Source: Simmondsia chinensis (Eukaryota > Streptophyta > Magnoliopsida > Caryophyllales > Simmondsiaceae). Taken from it: a stretch of DNA of 64,000 nt. A model generated the notes under the pieces. The model was not told the origin of the DNA. It saw only the letters and a program-made list of their open reading frames with translations, and searched no databases. Of the stretch, positions 22,847 to 33,575 are shown in pieces (position 1 is the first letter of the stretch; each line of letters begins with the position of its first letter). The position numbers and the translations under genes were made by a program. The stretch is from positions 16,373,193 through 16,437,192 of the forward strand of contig JAGTTD010000009.1 in NCBI GenBank assembly GCA_018398585.1, given 5' to 3'.

Positions 22847-25800
22847 ATACCTCTCCCTCAAAAGCATTCTTGTCTCAAGAATGGAAAGAAGGGAATTGGG
22901 CCTTAAGGAAGTTCAAGTTCTCTCATGTAGCATTCTCCAATTCAAAATTGGCCCACTTCACAAGCACCTCCTTACAATCTTTTCACTGATGTTGAACTAC
23001 TCAAGAATCCAAAAGCACAACAGGTTCTTGCACAACACTTCCCTGGGCCATAGTTGATAGGGGTACTGTAGTACTGGTAGAACCTTCTGCCACATGCTTC
23101 TTCAAGACGGAAACATGGAACACTGGGTGCACGAAAGAGTCAGGGGGCCGCTCCAACTAAGCTGCCTTTCCAAGCTTCTCAAAGACCTTGTAAGGCCCAA
23201 AGTAACGAGAAAAAAGCTTGAAATTCCTACGCACTGCCACGGTAGCTTGTCTATAAGGCAGTAGCTTTAAGAACACCTTGAAAGCCTTGTCAGTTCTCAT
23301 TTTTTTGTGCAAATATTTCATTCTTGCGTGTGCTAATTGGAGATTATCTTCAAGTTGCTGCACTAATTGCTGTCTTTGAGTTAAGAAATCATGAACTGTA
23401 ACAATCTTTAAAGTTGCTCCTTGCAAAACAAATGACGGGGTAGATCATACCCATACAATGCCTTGAATGGAGTGGTACCCAAGAATGAATGAGCGTGTGT
23501 GTTGTACCAAAACTCAGCTGAGGATAACCCCTTGGGGCAATTCTTAGGGTGATTGAATTTCATTCCTCTAAAATACTTCTCCACACATTGATTTACTCTC
23601 TCTGTTTTCCCATCCATTTGGGGATGGTATAAAAAACTCAAAGCAAGTGTTGATTCTAGCAATAAGAATAGTTCACACCAAAATTTGCTAGTAAACAATC
23701 TATCCCGATCAGAAATGATAGAGTGTGGTAGCCCATGAAGCTTCTAGATGTGATCTACAAACAATCTTGCAAGCCTTTCAGCTGTAGTTAGATGATGGAG
23801 GGCAATGAAATGTCGAAACTTGGTAAAACGATCTACCACCACCCAAATGATCTCCTTTCCCCCTAACTTAGGCAACCCTTCAATAAAATCCATACTGATG
23901 TGTTGCCAAGCTCTCTCCGGAATAGGTAAGGGCCGAAGTAACCCTTGATAGTGAAGATGATCACTTTTAATGCGTTGACAAGTCTCGCAGATCTGAACCA
24001 ACTCAACTGCATCTTTCTTCATTCCCTGCCGATGAAAAAACTGCCTTAGCCTCTGAAATGTGCCTTCAATACCAGAATGGCCACCCTAAGAAGATGAGTG
24101 AAAGGTAAAGATCACGTGCTTCCTCAAATCTATTGTTGCCCAATGTAAGTTCTTCCTTTCAATCTGAGTAGGCCCTTGGTGATAAAAAGATCCATATTGA
24201 CTCCTTGAGACTTCTTCACACTGAAAACAGTAATACATTCTGAAGGAAATCCATCCCCTTCACAAGAATCAAGTAGCCCTTCCATCCAGGTTGGAAAAAT
24301 TAATGAAATTACAGCACATGAAGCAGGTTGTGCATCTTCTTGCCTTCTTAAAAGAGCATCAGCTGCCAAGTTTTCCTTTCAACTTCTGTACTCAATTGAG
24401 TAGTCCAACCCAACATCTTCATAAGCCCCCTGCACTGAATTCTTGTGGTAATCTTTTGCTCAAGCAAGTACTTAGGGCTTGGATGATCAGTTCTTATGAT
24501 GAATTGAGGCTTAGATGATCAGTTCTTATGATGAAGTGATGTCCCTCGAGGTAATGTCTTCATTTATGAACAACCATCAAAATTGCAAGGTATTCCTTTT
24601 TATAAATCGGTAAGCCTAGATGTCTTGGGCTTAAAGCCTAACTGAGATAACCAAAGGCCTCCCTCCCTGAAATAAGACTGCTCCAACCCCCTTGCTGCAG
24701 GCATCAGTTTCAAGAATGAATGGCACAAGGAAGTCTGGCATTGCAAGAATAGGAGCTATGCACATGGCAATCTTCAACTGATGCAACACTACTTGAGCTG
24801 AATCAGACGATAAGAAGGCATCTTTCTTAAGTAGATCTGTCAAAGGCTTGGCAACTAGACCATAACCAGCTATGAATTTGCAGTAATAGCCTGTCAATCC
24901 CAGAAATCCCCTTAACTACTTGAGTGTTAAAAGAGTGGGCCAATCTTTCATTGCTTGAATCTTGAAAGGATTTGTCGCTACACCTTCACCCGATAACACA
25001 TGACCCACATATTCCACTTGACTTCTTGCAAAGGAACATTTAGACAGCTTCGCAAAAAACTTGTGCTGTCTCATGATACTAAACACTTGTTCCGGATGCA
25101 CAATGTGAGCCTCCAAAGATGAGCTATATACAAAAATGTCATCAAAGAAAACAAGAACTAACTTCCTCAAGAATGGCTTGAACATTGAATTCATTAGAGC
25201 TTGAAATGGTACTGGAGCATTAGACAATCCAAATGGCATTACCATAAATTCATAGTGCCCATGATGTGTTCGAAACACACTCTCGTAAATGTCTTGATGC
25301 GACAATCTAATCTCATAATGACCCTGCCTCAAATCCAACTTTAAGAAACACAGTGCCCCATGCAACTCATCTAAGAGATCATTAATGATAGGGATTGGGA
25401 ATATGTCCTTAATTGCAAGTGAATTAAGCTGCCTATAATCAATACACATCTGAGAAGGCCCATCCTTGTTTCTAACCTTTGTTTGTAACCAGTATCACTG
25501 GTGATGCAAATGGGCTATGACTATGTCTAATGAACTTAGTCCTCAATTTCAGATGTCTGTGAGTGAGGTTACTTGTGAGGTCTCAGGCTCACTGGATTAG
25601 AGTTTGCTTTTAAGGGAATAACGTGATCTAGTGTCCTCTTAGGAGGAAGAGCTACTGGCTGCTCAAATAAGTCACTATACCCCAGTATGGGTTTGCCAAT
25701 TGCAGGATCATAATTCACTTGAGTATTGGTTGGAGCAGCCTCCATAGAAAATAATTGTCCTATCCATTGTTAGGATCCCTTCTTGATCACTGCCTGTAAT

Positions 25801-26328
25801 CTTTTGCCACTCATCCATTGCAATTGTCCTTCCTCCATGATCCTTTATAACTTCACACATTGGCCATTTCTTTCAAACGAAACTGAGAGCTAAGCAAAAT
25901 CAAACACCAAGGGGCTGATAGTTTTCATCTAATCAACACCCAAAACCATGTCATAGCCTCCTAATCTCAAAACTCTAAGGTCATAAACGAAATTACGTCC
26001 TTGGATCTGCCAACAGAATTGCCTACACTTAATCTGCGTTAAAATCAAATTTTCATCAGCAACTGTTACTGAAAAAGTGCTTGTCTTATTCATCTCATGG
26101 CCCACAACTCTCTTAACCTTAGGACCCAAAAAGCTGTGTGCACTACCACTGTTATTTAGAATTCGTACAGGCTTGCAGCTGGCCTCTCCGTTGATTGTTA
26201 TTGTATTGTGTGAGCTATTCCCTGTCAAGGCCTTTACTAAAATCTCCATTTATCCTCATCTGACTCCTCCTAAACACCCTCCACTTGCTCACTGTCTAGA
26301 TCCTCCATTTCCTGGCCTTCCTAAAGCC
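22847..26328 (-). pseudogene. Chromovirus PR-RT-RH-IN-chromodomain, minus strand, copy 2
   Basis: Blocks in minus-strand order: protease 26249-25929 (ILNNSGSAHSF, catalytic D lost, as at its copy-1 homologue); RT ~25560-24631 with [22 protein letters not shown] and FFDDIFVYS; RNase H with [15 protein letters not shown] and AADALLRR (~24360); integrase 24022-23408 with CETCQRIKSD, MDFIEGLPK, VVVDRFTKF and HPQMDGKTERVNQ; integrase C-terminus 23426-23157; chromodomain near 22870-22990. Many stops and frameshifts separate the blocks. In the integrase the segment bearing the second catalytic D (~23700) is disrupted. Confidence 0.87.
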
Positions 26329-26671
26329 GGTTATGATTTCTCCTGTTTTCAGTCTTGTAATCCATGTATTGAATTGTTTGGAGTCTTGTATTGTTTTTGA
26401 AATGTTGGTAGTTCAATTATTGGTTGTTCTTCTTTGCGCAAAGTTCGGTTAATAGCTGAATTGTTGCTAGTTTGGCGGTTAAGGCTTAGTGAGCGATATT
26501 TTTTATTCATTGTATCTAGTTTCTCCTACAAGAGGGTAAAACCTTGTAATTCTTGAGATATTTTTCTCTGTCTTCTCATCTCTTCTGTAACTTTCACCTA
26601 ACCTCAATTCTCCTCTCACCTAAACTCTCTGTTCACAAGTTAACTTCAATTCCTCTAATTGAAGCTTAACA
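26329..26671 (+). repeat. 5' LTR of plus chromovirus (343 bp)
   Basis: GGTTATGATTTCTCC start (TG decayed), GAAGCTTAACA end. It lacks ~30 bp present in the 3' LTR around 31830-31860. Confidence 0.87.
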
Positions 26672-26686
26672 ATTAGTATCAAAGCT
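26672..26686 (+). other. Primer binding site, tRNA-Met type
   Basis: TTAGTATCAAAGC starts one base after the LTR; two or three bases differ from the canonical TGGTATCAGAGC. Confidence 0.7.
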
Positions 26687-26745
26687 AGTTCATGCTGTCA
26701 ATTGATTGATTTGAGCTGGCGAAACCTAAAAAGAACAGTTTTGAC

Positions 26746-28570
26746 ATGACAGGAGGTGTAACTACCCGATCGGGAGTAGGAACAGCAGTCGCTGGTCATT
26801 CAGTTGCTTTTGTTGATCCAAATGTTTCATATGCTGTTGTCGCAAGTGCGAATGGAACAAAAGAGGTTCAGTTTGTTACAACTGATGAATTAAAGTCACA
26901 ATTGGATGATATGTTAAGTTGATTTCAGGCTCTGCAATAACAAGGAATTGATTGCTAGAAGCAAGATCGAGCAGAGAATGTGAAGAAGTATGCAGTTTTG
27001 ATTGAGAAGAAACTCCAAGGATTTGAGAGCAAGCTTTCTGATTTGTAAAATCAAGTAAATAAGCAAGTTGAATCATCTATTTTGGGAGTTCTTTGACCTG
27101 TTAGTCAACTATCGCCTCTGACTGAAAGATGCAATCACAAGTGCCGAACACAAGTGCTGCAATCTTGAATAGACCAAGCGATGCTCCGTCAATGATTCAT
27201 ATGAATGCTAGTCACAAGGATTTTGAAAGTGCAATCTCGAAGTAACTGTCAGATCACAAGATCATCCTATTGAGCAAGTGCAATCTCGAACATCTGGCAT
27301 GAACTCAAATCAAAATGTGAGGCATATGGATTTTGTTATTCATACTAGAACTTCACCCGCTAACATTTTGCGTATGGATAGGCAACCTAATCACTACTAG
27401 CAGCAAAGCTCTGGCAGTAATGATGCTTCTTCTTTGAATAGAAGCAATACATTCAGATGACCAAGAGTGCAAATTGATCCTTTTGACGGCAAGCACCCTC
27501 AGTCATGGTTGAGAAGACGTGATAGATACTTCCATTACTACAACATCAAAGATTTTGAAAATGCGGAATTAGCAGCAGTATATCTTCATGGTGATCATGA
27601 GGTATGGTTTTGCAGTTTGTTAAAAAGCAATCCAAAGCTTTCTTGGGCTGATTTTGTGGAGGAGTTGTGTGAAAGATATGGCGATGAGGACACTAGTGGT
27701 GTAGTGGATAATTTCAAGAAAGTCTTTACAACCAAAACTGTGAGAACTTATATGACAAGATTTGAGAACTTAAAAGCTAGTATGATAGCTGCTTATCCTC
27801 AAGCAATTGAGTCCTACTATGTTTCAAGTTTTATTAGTGGATTGAAGCCACAAATTAAAAACCTGGTGAAAGCTATTGGTCCTAAGACTTTAACAAAGGC
27901 TTATGCAAAAGCCAAATTGATTGAGGCCACTGTCTTTTCTTCAAGTGACAGAGGCAAGTTCAAAGGAAATGGTTCAAAATCTCATCATAGAGATGTAAAT
28001 GGGACCAAGGCCAGCAGATCTGCTGAGAAGCGGCCTCAAAGGCTTTGCTACAAGTGCAATCAGCCTCATCAGCCAGGACATAAGTGCAGCACCAAGTTTT
28101 CGATGTCTACTCGAGGGGTTAATGTTGTAATACAGTTGGACAGTGATGAATCTGAGCCTGATGAGGATAGTTCTGATCATGAGTCCCAAGATGAATTGGC
28201 TGAGGATGAGATTAAGATTTCTATGAAGGCACTGACTGGGAATGGAGCTCACAAGATGATAAGGATCAATGGAAAAGCAGGAAGAAGGAACATCACTATC
28301 TTAATAGATAGTGGAAGTACTCATAGTTTTGTTGATCCAGAGGTGGTGATGAAGGTTGGGCATAAAGTGACTAAAACTCATCCCTTGGCTATAACCGTGG
28401 CAGGTGGGAATTCTATTCTCACACAAAACAAATGCCAAGACTTCCAATGGTCTATAAAAGAGCATCAATTCACTTATGATTTCAGAATCCTTTCATTGAG
28501 AGGATGTGATATGGTACTTGGAGTTGATTGGATGAGATCATTCAGCCCTATGGTTTTTGACTTTGCTTAG
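26746..28570 (+). pseudogene. Chromovirus gag and protease, plus strand, copy 2
   Basis: Gag begins at the ATG at 26746 (MTGGVTTRSG) and contains several stops before 27467. From there 1.1 kb are open: gag core (GKHPQSWLRR, LAAVYLHGDHEVWF, FVEELCERYGDED, FISGLKP), a zinc-finger-like CYKCNQPHQPGHKC at residues ~194-207, an acidic linker, then protease with an intact ILIDSGSTHSFVD motif and LGVDWMRSFSP near the end. Gag coats the RNA; the protease cuts the polyprotein. The copy-1 homologue has lost the protease triad and the frame at its end. A stop at ~28570 precedes the RT region. Confidence 0.88.
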
Positions 28571-31550
28571 CTAACCGTTTCTTTTGAGATTCAAGGGACA
28601 AAAGTTACTTTGCAAGGCATTGAAGATCAAGCTCAGTTGCAACTGATTAAAGGCGAGAGCTTGCAAGGAGGTTTCAAGAAGAGTGCTTATAAGTGGATCC
28701 ATTAGCTGTTTGCAATTGCTCCAACATTATTGTGTTCTATGCAGCAACTTGAAGTTAAAGCATTGATAAAGGAGTTTGAGGACATTTTTGAGCAGCATAA
28801 GTCTCTTCCTCCGCAGAGGTGCCTTGATCTTGCCATTCCTATGAAATCTGCGGCAGCACCATTCAAATTGAGGTCCTACAAGTACCCTCATGCTTAGAAA
28901 TCAGAAATTGAGAGACAAGTAAAGGAATTACTCAAGACTTGCTTCATTAGACCAAGCCACAATCCTTTTGCTTCACTAGTCATTTTTGTGAAGAAGAAAG
29001 ATGGTTCTTCTAGGATGTGCATGGACTATAGGTAACTCGTTTCTTTGACAATCAACGATAAGTTCCCAATTCCTGTTATTAGTGATTTACTCGATGAATT
29101 GTATGGAGAATATTTCTTCTCTAAGTTGGATTTGTGACAGGGATATCACCATATTAGAGTGCTTGAGCAAGACATCTTCAAGACTGCATTTCAAACTCAT
29201 CATGGCCACTATGAGTTTGTGGTTATGCCTTTTGGCTTTACCAATGCACCGGCTACATTTCAGGCAGTAACGAATGATATTTTCAAGCCGTTTCTAAGGA
29301 GATTTGTACTGGTCTTCTTCAATGATATGCGCATTTATAGTGCCACGTATGAGGATCATCTACAGCACTTGAGGGAAGCCGTCCTTGTCATGCGCAATCA
29401 CAAGTTCTGTGCAAAGTTGTCTAACTGTGATTTTATGCAGCAACCACTGGATTATTTAGGACAAGTAATATCATCCAAGGGAGTTTCCACAGATCCCTCA
29501 AAGATACAAGCCATGAAAGAATGGCCAATTCCTATCACCTTGAAGCAATTGCGAGGTTTCATGGGGTTAGCAGGCTATTACAAGAAGTTCATTACTAATT
29601 TTGGATCAATTGCAAGACCCTTAACAGATCTGCTTAAGAAGGATGCTTTTGTGTGGAGTGATAGAGCTTAAGCAGCCTTTGAAGCTCTTAAAGCAGCTAT
29701 GTGTGGAGCCCTCATTCTTGCTATGCCCAATTTTACTTAGGACTTTGTTTTAGAGTTTGATGCCAGTGGAACTGGCATTGGAGTAGTGTTGTCATAAAAG
29801 GAAAGGCCCATTGCTTTTCTAAGTCAATCTCTCAGTCCAAAGCATCAGGCAATGTCCACATATGAGAAGGAGTACTTGGAAATTTTGTTAGTTGTTGATA
29901 AATAGAGGCATTACCTTGATGGTCAAAGATTCATAATCAGGACTGACCATCAAAGTTTACTAGAGCAAACGATTGTGACAAGAATATAGAAGAAAGGGCT
30001 AATTAAGATGCTGGGCCTTGATTATGCCATTGAGTATAGAAGAGGCAAAGAAAATCAAGCGGCTGATGCTTTATCAAGAAGATTAGAAGATGGTGAGCAA
30101 GTTTATTGTGGAGCCATTTCTGATGTTCTTCCTTCTTGGTTAGAAGAGGTTTACAACTCCCATGAAGATGATGCTTTTGCCCAAGAATGTGTCACTGCCT
30201 ATAACATCAGTAAAGACTGCAAGAGAACTTCTGATGCAGATATTTTAGTGAATAAGGGAGTAATTCAATTGAAGGATTCAATTGAAGGGTAGGTAATAAA
30301 TTGGTTCTTCAATAGATTTGAAGGATTAGATCATAAGTGTTTCTCATGACACAGCTTAGGGTGGACATTCAGGTGTGGAAGGCACATATTAGAGAATTAA
30401 AGCATACTTTAGTTGGCCTGGTCTGAAAAAAGCAGTAATTGAGTTTGTGGACTCTTGTGAGGTATGTCAACAAACAAAGCTGGGTGATTACAGGTACCAT
30501 GGTCTTTTGCAGCCTCTCCCTGTTCCTGATTGAGCTTGGATGAATATAAGTATGGATTTTATTGAAGGCTTGTAGTGGTTGATCATTTTACAAAGTTTAG
30601 CCATTTCATTGCTTTAATCTGGCCAGTCACAGCTGAAAGATTAGCCTGATGCTTCTTGGATAACATATATAAGTTACATGGATTGCCTCAATCCATTGTA
30701 TCTGATTGCGATAGAAATTTCACAAGTCATTTTTGGAGGGAATTGTTCAAGCTTATGGTAACTACTTTTGCTCTTAGCTCTTCATACCATCCTCAGACTG
30801 ATGGACAAACGGAAAGAGTCAATCAATGCATTGAACAATATCTTAGGAGCATGGTTTTCACTCATCATAAAGAGTGGAACAAGTGGTTAACTCTAGTTGA
30901 GTATTGGTACAATACCCATGCTCATGCTTCTTTGGGCACTACTCCTTTCAAAGCTTTATATGGCTATGAGCCTCCTACTCCTTTCTCGTTGCAAATTATG
31001 ACTTCATATGTGTTGGAAGTCTCTGATTTGAAGAAACACAGGAAGCAATTACAACATATGCTCAAGGACAATCTGCAACAAGCTCAAGCAAGGATGAAAA
31101 TGTATGTAGATAAGAAGCATGTGGATAAGAATTATGAATTTGGTGATATGGTTTATCTCAAATTACAACCTTATAGACAGCCTACCGTGGCTGTTAGGAG
31201 CAATGTCAAGCTAAGAGCTTGATTCTTTGGTCCATACACGATTCTTGAGAAGATTGGCAAAGTGGCTTATAGGCTTACGCTTCCTCCTAATGCATACATT
31301 CACCCAGTTTTTCATGTTTCTTTGCTTAAGAAACAGGTGAAGAAAGGATGTAAAAACTCAAAGTCACCCCCTGAAATTGGTTCCAATGGGGCTTTGGTGT
31401 TGCAACCAGTTGCTAATCGTGGCTCCAGAGAGATCAAGGTAGGCAACAGGAAGATTAAAGAAGTGCTAGTTCAGGGCCGAATTTGGACAAAGATTTTGTT
31501 ACTTGGGAAGAACTGGCATTCTTGAAGAGTAAATTCCCAAATTTCTTTTC
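28571..31550 (+). pseudogene. Chromovirus RT-RNase H-integrase-chromodomain, plus strand
   Basis: RT from ~28890, open only from 29159: [16 protein letters not shown], then FFNDMRIYS where the catalytic FxDD box has become FFND, so the polymerase is dead. RNase H follows with stops to ~30110 (QAADALSRR at 30057-30083). Integrase: H-C zinc region ~30350-30480 (CEVCQQTK), frameshifted first-aspartate block, then open 30656-31222 with IVSDCDRNF and HPQTDGQTERVNQ (second D and E kept). Integrase C-terminus 31262 onward ([12 protein letters not shown]). The chromodomain at ~31440-31550 needs a frame change (EVLVQ then [12 protein letters not shown]). Chromodomains of this group steer integration to particular chromatin. 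Confidence 0.87.
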
Positions 31551-31570
31551 TTGAGGTCAAGAAGCTTCTT

Positions 31571-31583
31571 AAGTGGAGGGGAT
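31571..31583 (+). other. Polypurine tract of plus chromovirus
   Basis: AAGTGGAGGGGAT lies immediately before the 3' LTR start TGTTATG. Confidence 0.85.
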
Positions 31584-31957
31584 TGTTATGATTTCTCCTA
31601 TTTTTAGTATTGTAATCCATGTATTGAATTGTTTGGAGTCATGTATTGCTTTGGAAGTGTTGGTAGTTCAATTATTGGTTGTTCTTTTTAGCGCCAAGTT
31701 CGGTTAATAGCTGATTTGTTGCTAGTTTGGCGGTTAAGGCTTAGTTAGAGATATTTTTGACTCATTGTATCCAGTTTCTCCTATAAGTGGGTAAAACCTT
31801 GTAATTCTTGAGGCATTCAATGAAAATTACTTTGATCATTAAGATATTTTTCTCTCCCTACTCACCTATTCTCTAACTCTCACCTAACCACAATTCACCT
31901 CTCACCTAAACTTTCTCTTCACAAGTTAACTTCAATTCCGCAAATTGAAGCTTAACA
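31584..31957 (+). repeat. 3' LTR of plus chromovirus (374 bp)
   Basis: TGTTATGATTTCTCC start, GAAGCTTAACA end. Intact TG...CA termini, unlike the 5' LTR. Confidence 0.88.
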
Positions 31958-32982
31958 CTTTCTCTGTGCCAATGACTGTCATCAAAAGTTTGGGATTACA
32001 CTTGTGTCCAAAGAAGTATCTTTCATTGCACTTAAAGCATAACCTTTGAGCCTTCTTTTCCTCCAAATTTAGGGTCTTGGGAGTTACAACAGTAGGAGAA
32101 CGATGAGACGATGCCACTTGACTGCTCTTTTTCCTCAAACCATTGAAATTTGCCAAGACAATGGCTTCAAATAGCTTTGCTTTTGAGAATGCTTCTGACT
32201 AAGTTGTAGGATTCAACGCCTTAACCAAATGCGTGATTTTTGTCTTAAGTCCACTAATAAAACTTGAGATATAATAAGCCTCATTTGCTCTAGGATTCAC
32301 CGTTATCATTCTTGCTCTTGGGTTCTCTAAACAAGTCAAATACTCTTTCACAGAAGTTGTTTGAGCTACCTTTTTGAAGTGATCCACCACATCACCTGGA
32401 TCTTCATCACCATAACATTCACACAATTCCTCCACAAATTTAGGCGAATTGTGTGTAGGTCTACTACTTATCAAGCTATAAAACCACACCTTGTGATCTC
32501 CTTGGAGATGAACAGCAGCAAGCTCCACCTTTTCTACCTCAACAACGTGATGGAAGCGGAAGTACCTTTCACATCACCTAATCCATGATTGAGGTTGTAT
32601 ACCATCAAAGGTGTCAATCTCAACCTTAGGTTGACAAACACCACTGCTCCTTGCCCCAACCAAACTATCAGAACTTTCTTTAGACACTCGAGGATACAAT
32701 GGATCAGGAGGTTTAGTATGCTGACTTTCCAGATGACAAAATTCCAGTTCCAGGAGGCACAGCTTGACACGTGATCTACTCTTGCATTCCAACTAACTAC
32801 TGCTGCACTTATTGTTGAGGTTGTGATATATCTCCAACCTTCTGAGTTATTGAACCAACTATTAACATCAGATCATGCAATTGCTTCTGCAGCTGTGCAA
32901 TTCTGTTATCTTGATTCGAATCCATGGCTGCTGCTTAAACATTAACAATAGTAGTGGCCCTAATAGTTGCTCCACCTACCAT
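31958..32982 (-). pseudogene. Gag of the minus-strand chromovirus
   Basis: On the minus strand the probable start is the ATG at 32982 (MVGGATIRA, matching the plus element's MIGGATTRS). A coiled segment NRIAQLQKQLHDL follows near 32900, then IDTFDGIQPQSW (~32600), ELAAVHLQGDHKVWF, FVEELCECYGDED, YYISSFISGLK, and a zinc-finger-like CFKCNERYFFGHKC (~32040-31990). There are several stops and at least two frameshifts. The frame ends where the nested plus-strand LTR begins, so gag is separated from its protease by 5.6 kb. Confidence 0.87.
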
Positions 32983-33137
32983 TGTAATCACCTTTTTGGG
33001 TCTTGGCAGGTTAATGCCCACACTTCACCAAACTCTGATAAATCAGCGTGATGGAATGATTAAGTAACTAAGGAAGTTTGATCGGATTGCTAACAATCAA
33101 ATCGAATGTAATTCATTCCTAACCGCAGCAATTTGGC

Positions 33138-33152
33138 AAGCCCTGGTACAAA
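33138..33152 (-). other. Degenerate primer binding site of minus chromovirus
   Basis: On the minus strand TTTGTACCAGGGC follows the 5' LTR within a base or two; 9 of 12 positions fit the tRNA-Met site TGGTATCAGAGC. Confidence 0.5.
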
Positions 33153-33153
33153 T

Positions 33154-33575
33154 TGTTATGATTCAAGCTCAAACTTGAATTGTAACCTAAGATAGAAGGA
33201 GAATTTGAGATGAGAAGTAGAAGAAGGAAATGAGAATTAGAGAGAGAGTAAGTGTTGAGAAGAAGAAATCAATACAATTCATTCAATACCTTTCTTATGA
33301 CAAAATATCTCACTACTTATAGCTTTTGAGCTAAGAATGAACAGAGGAGAAGAAACAATGCATCGGGACACAACGAGCAGCCGACTTACAAACTTAGCCG
33401 CCAAAATGGATGAAGGCACTGACTAAACTACCCGACCTTCCTGCCAAAAGCTACTTTCAAACATAACACTAAAATTTGACTTATTACAACTTTTCAAAAG
33501 AAAAATATAACAATTACAAGCAATCAAAACTCTAATTCACAACCACTTCAGCTCATAACAGCTCAAATCATGGCA
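33154..33575 (-). repeat. 5' LTR of minus chromovirus (422 bp)
   Basis: Minus strand TGCCATGATTTGAGC...AATCATAACA. Homologous to 22443-22846 but clearly diverged, so the element is old. The right TSD TCGAC follows at 33576-33580. Confidence 0.88.

Larger units (their letters stand above)
13867..29302 (+). repeat. 11.4-kb tandem segmental duplication, copy 2 (with later insertion)
   Basis: Same order of features as 2454-13863. Its 15436 bp include a 3975-bp LTR element plus its 5-bp TSD, leaving about 11.46 kb of shared sequence. The shared part ends in the plus-strand chromovirus RT at ~29302 (TTTCTAAGGAGA). Beyond that point copy 2 continues into the rest of the nested elements, so this side preserves the original arrangement. 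Confidence 0.88.
26329..31957 (+). mobile_element. Plus-strand chromovirus nested in the minus-strand one
   Basis: Complete in outline: 5' LTR 26329-26671, tRNA-Met-type primer site, gag, PR, RT, RNase H, integrase, chromodomain, polypurine tract and 3' LTR 31584-31957; 5629 bp. It interrupts the host element between gag (31958 upward) and protease (26249 downward). No 5-bp TSD can be made out (AAGCC before, CTTTC after), so one flank may be altered. It is decayed throughout. Confidence 0.88.
22443..33575 (-). mobile_element. Minus-strand chromovirus carrying a nested chromovirus
   Basis: LTRs at 22443-22846 (3') and 33154-33575 (5') are flanked by a perfect 5-bp TSD, TCGAC (22438-22442 and 33576-33580). 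Total 11133 bp; subtracting the nested plus-strand element (26329-31957) leaves about 5.5 kb, a usual size for a Reina-like chromovirus. Order on the minus strand: 5' LTR, gag, [nested element], PR, RT, RNase H, integrase, chromodomain, polypurine tract, 3' LTR. It is inserted in the copia RT region, whose coding text resumes at 33576. Confidence 0.9.

Noticed and set aside
26324..31962. 5-bp TSD around the plus-strand chromovirus
   Set aside because: AAGCC precedes and CTTTC follows the element; these do not match. CCTTC lies ~10 bp upstream, but calling it a TSD would need an unexplained extra segment.
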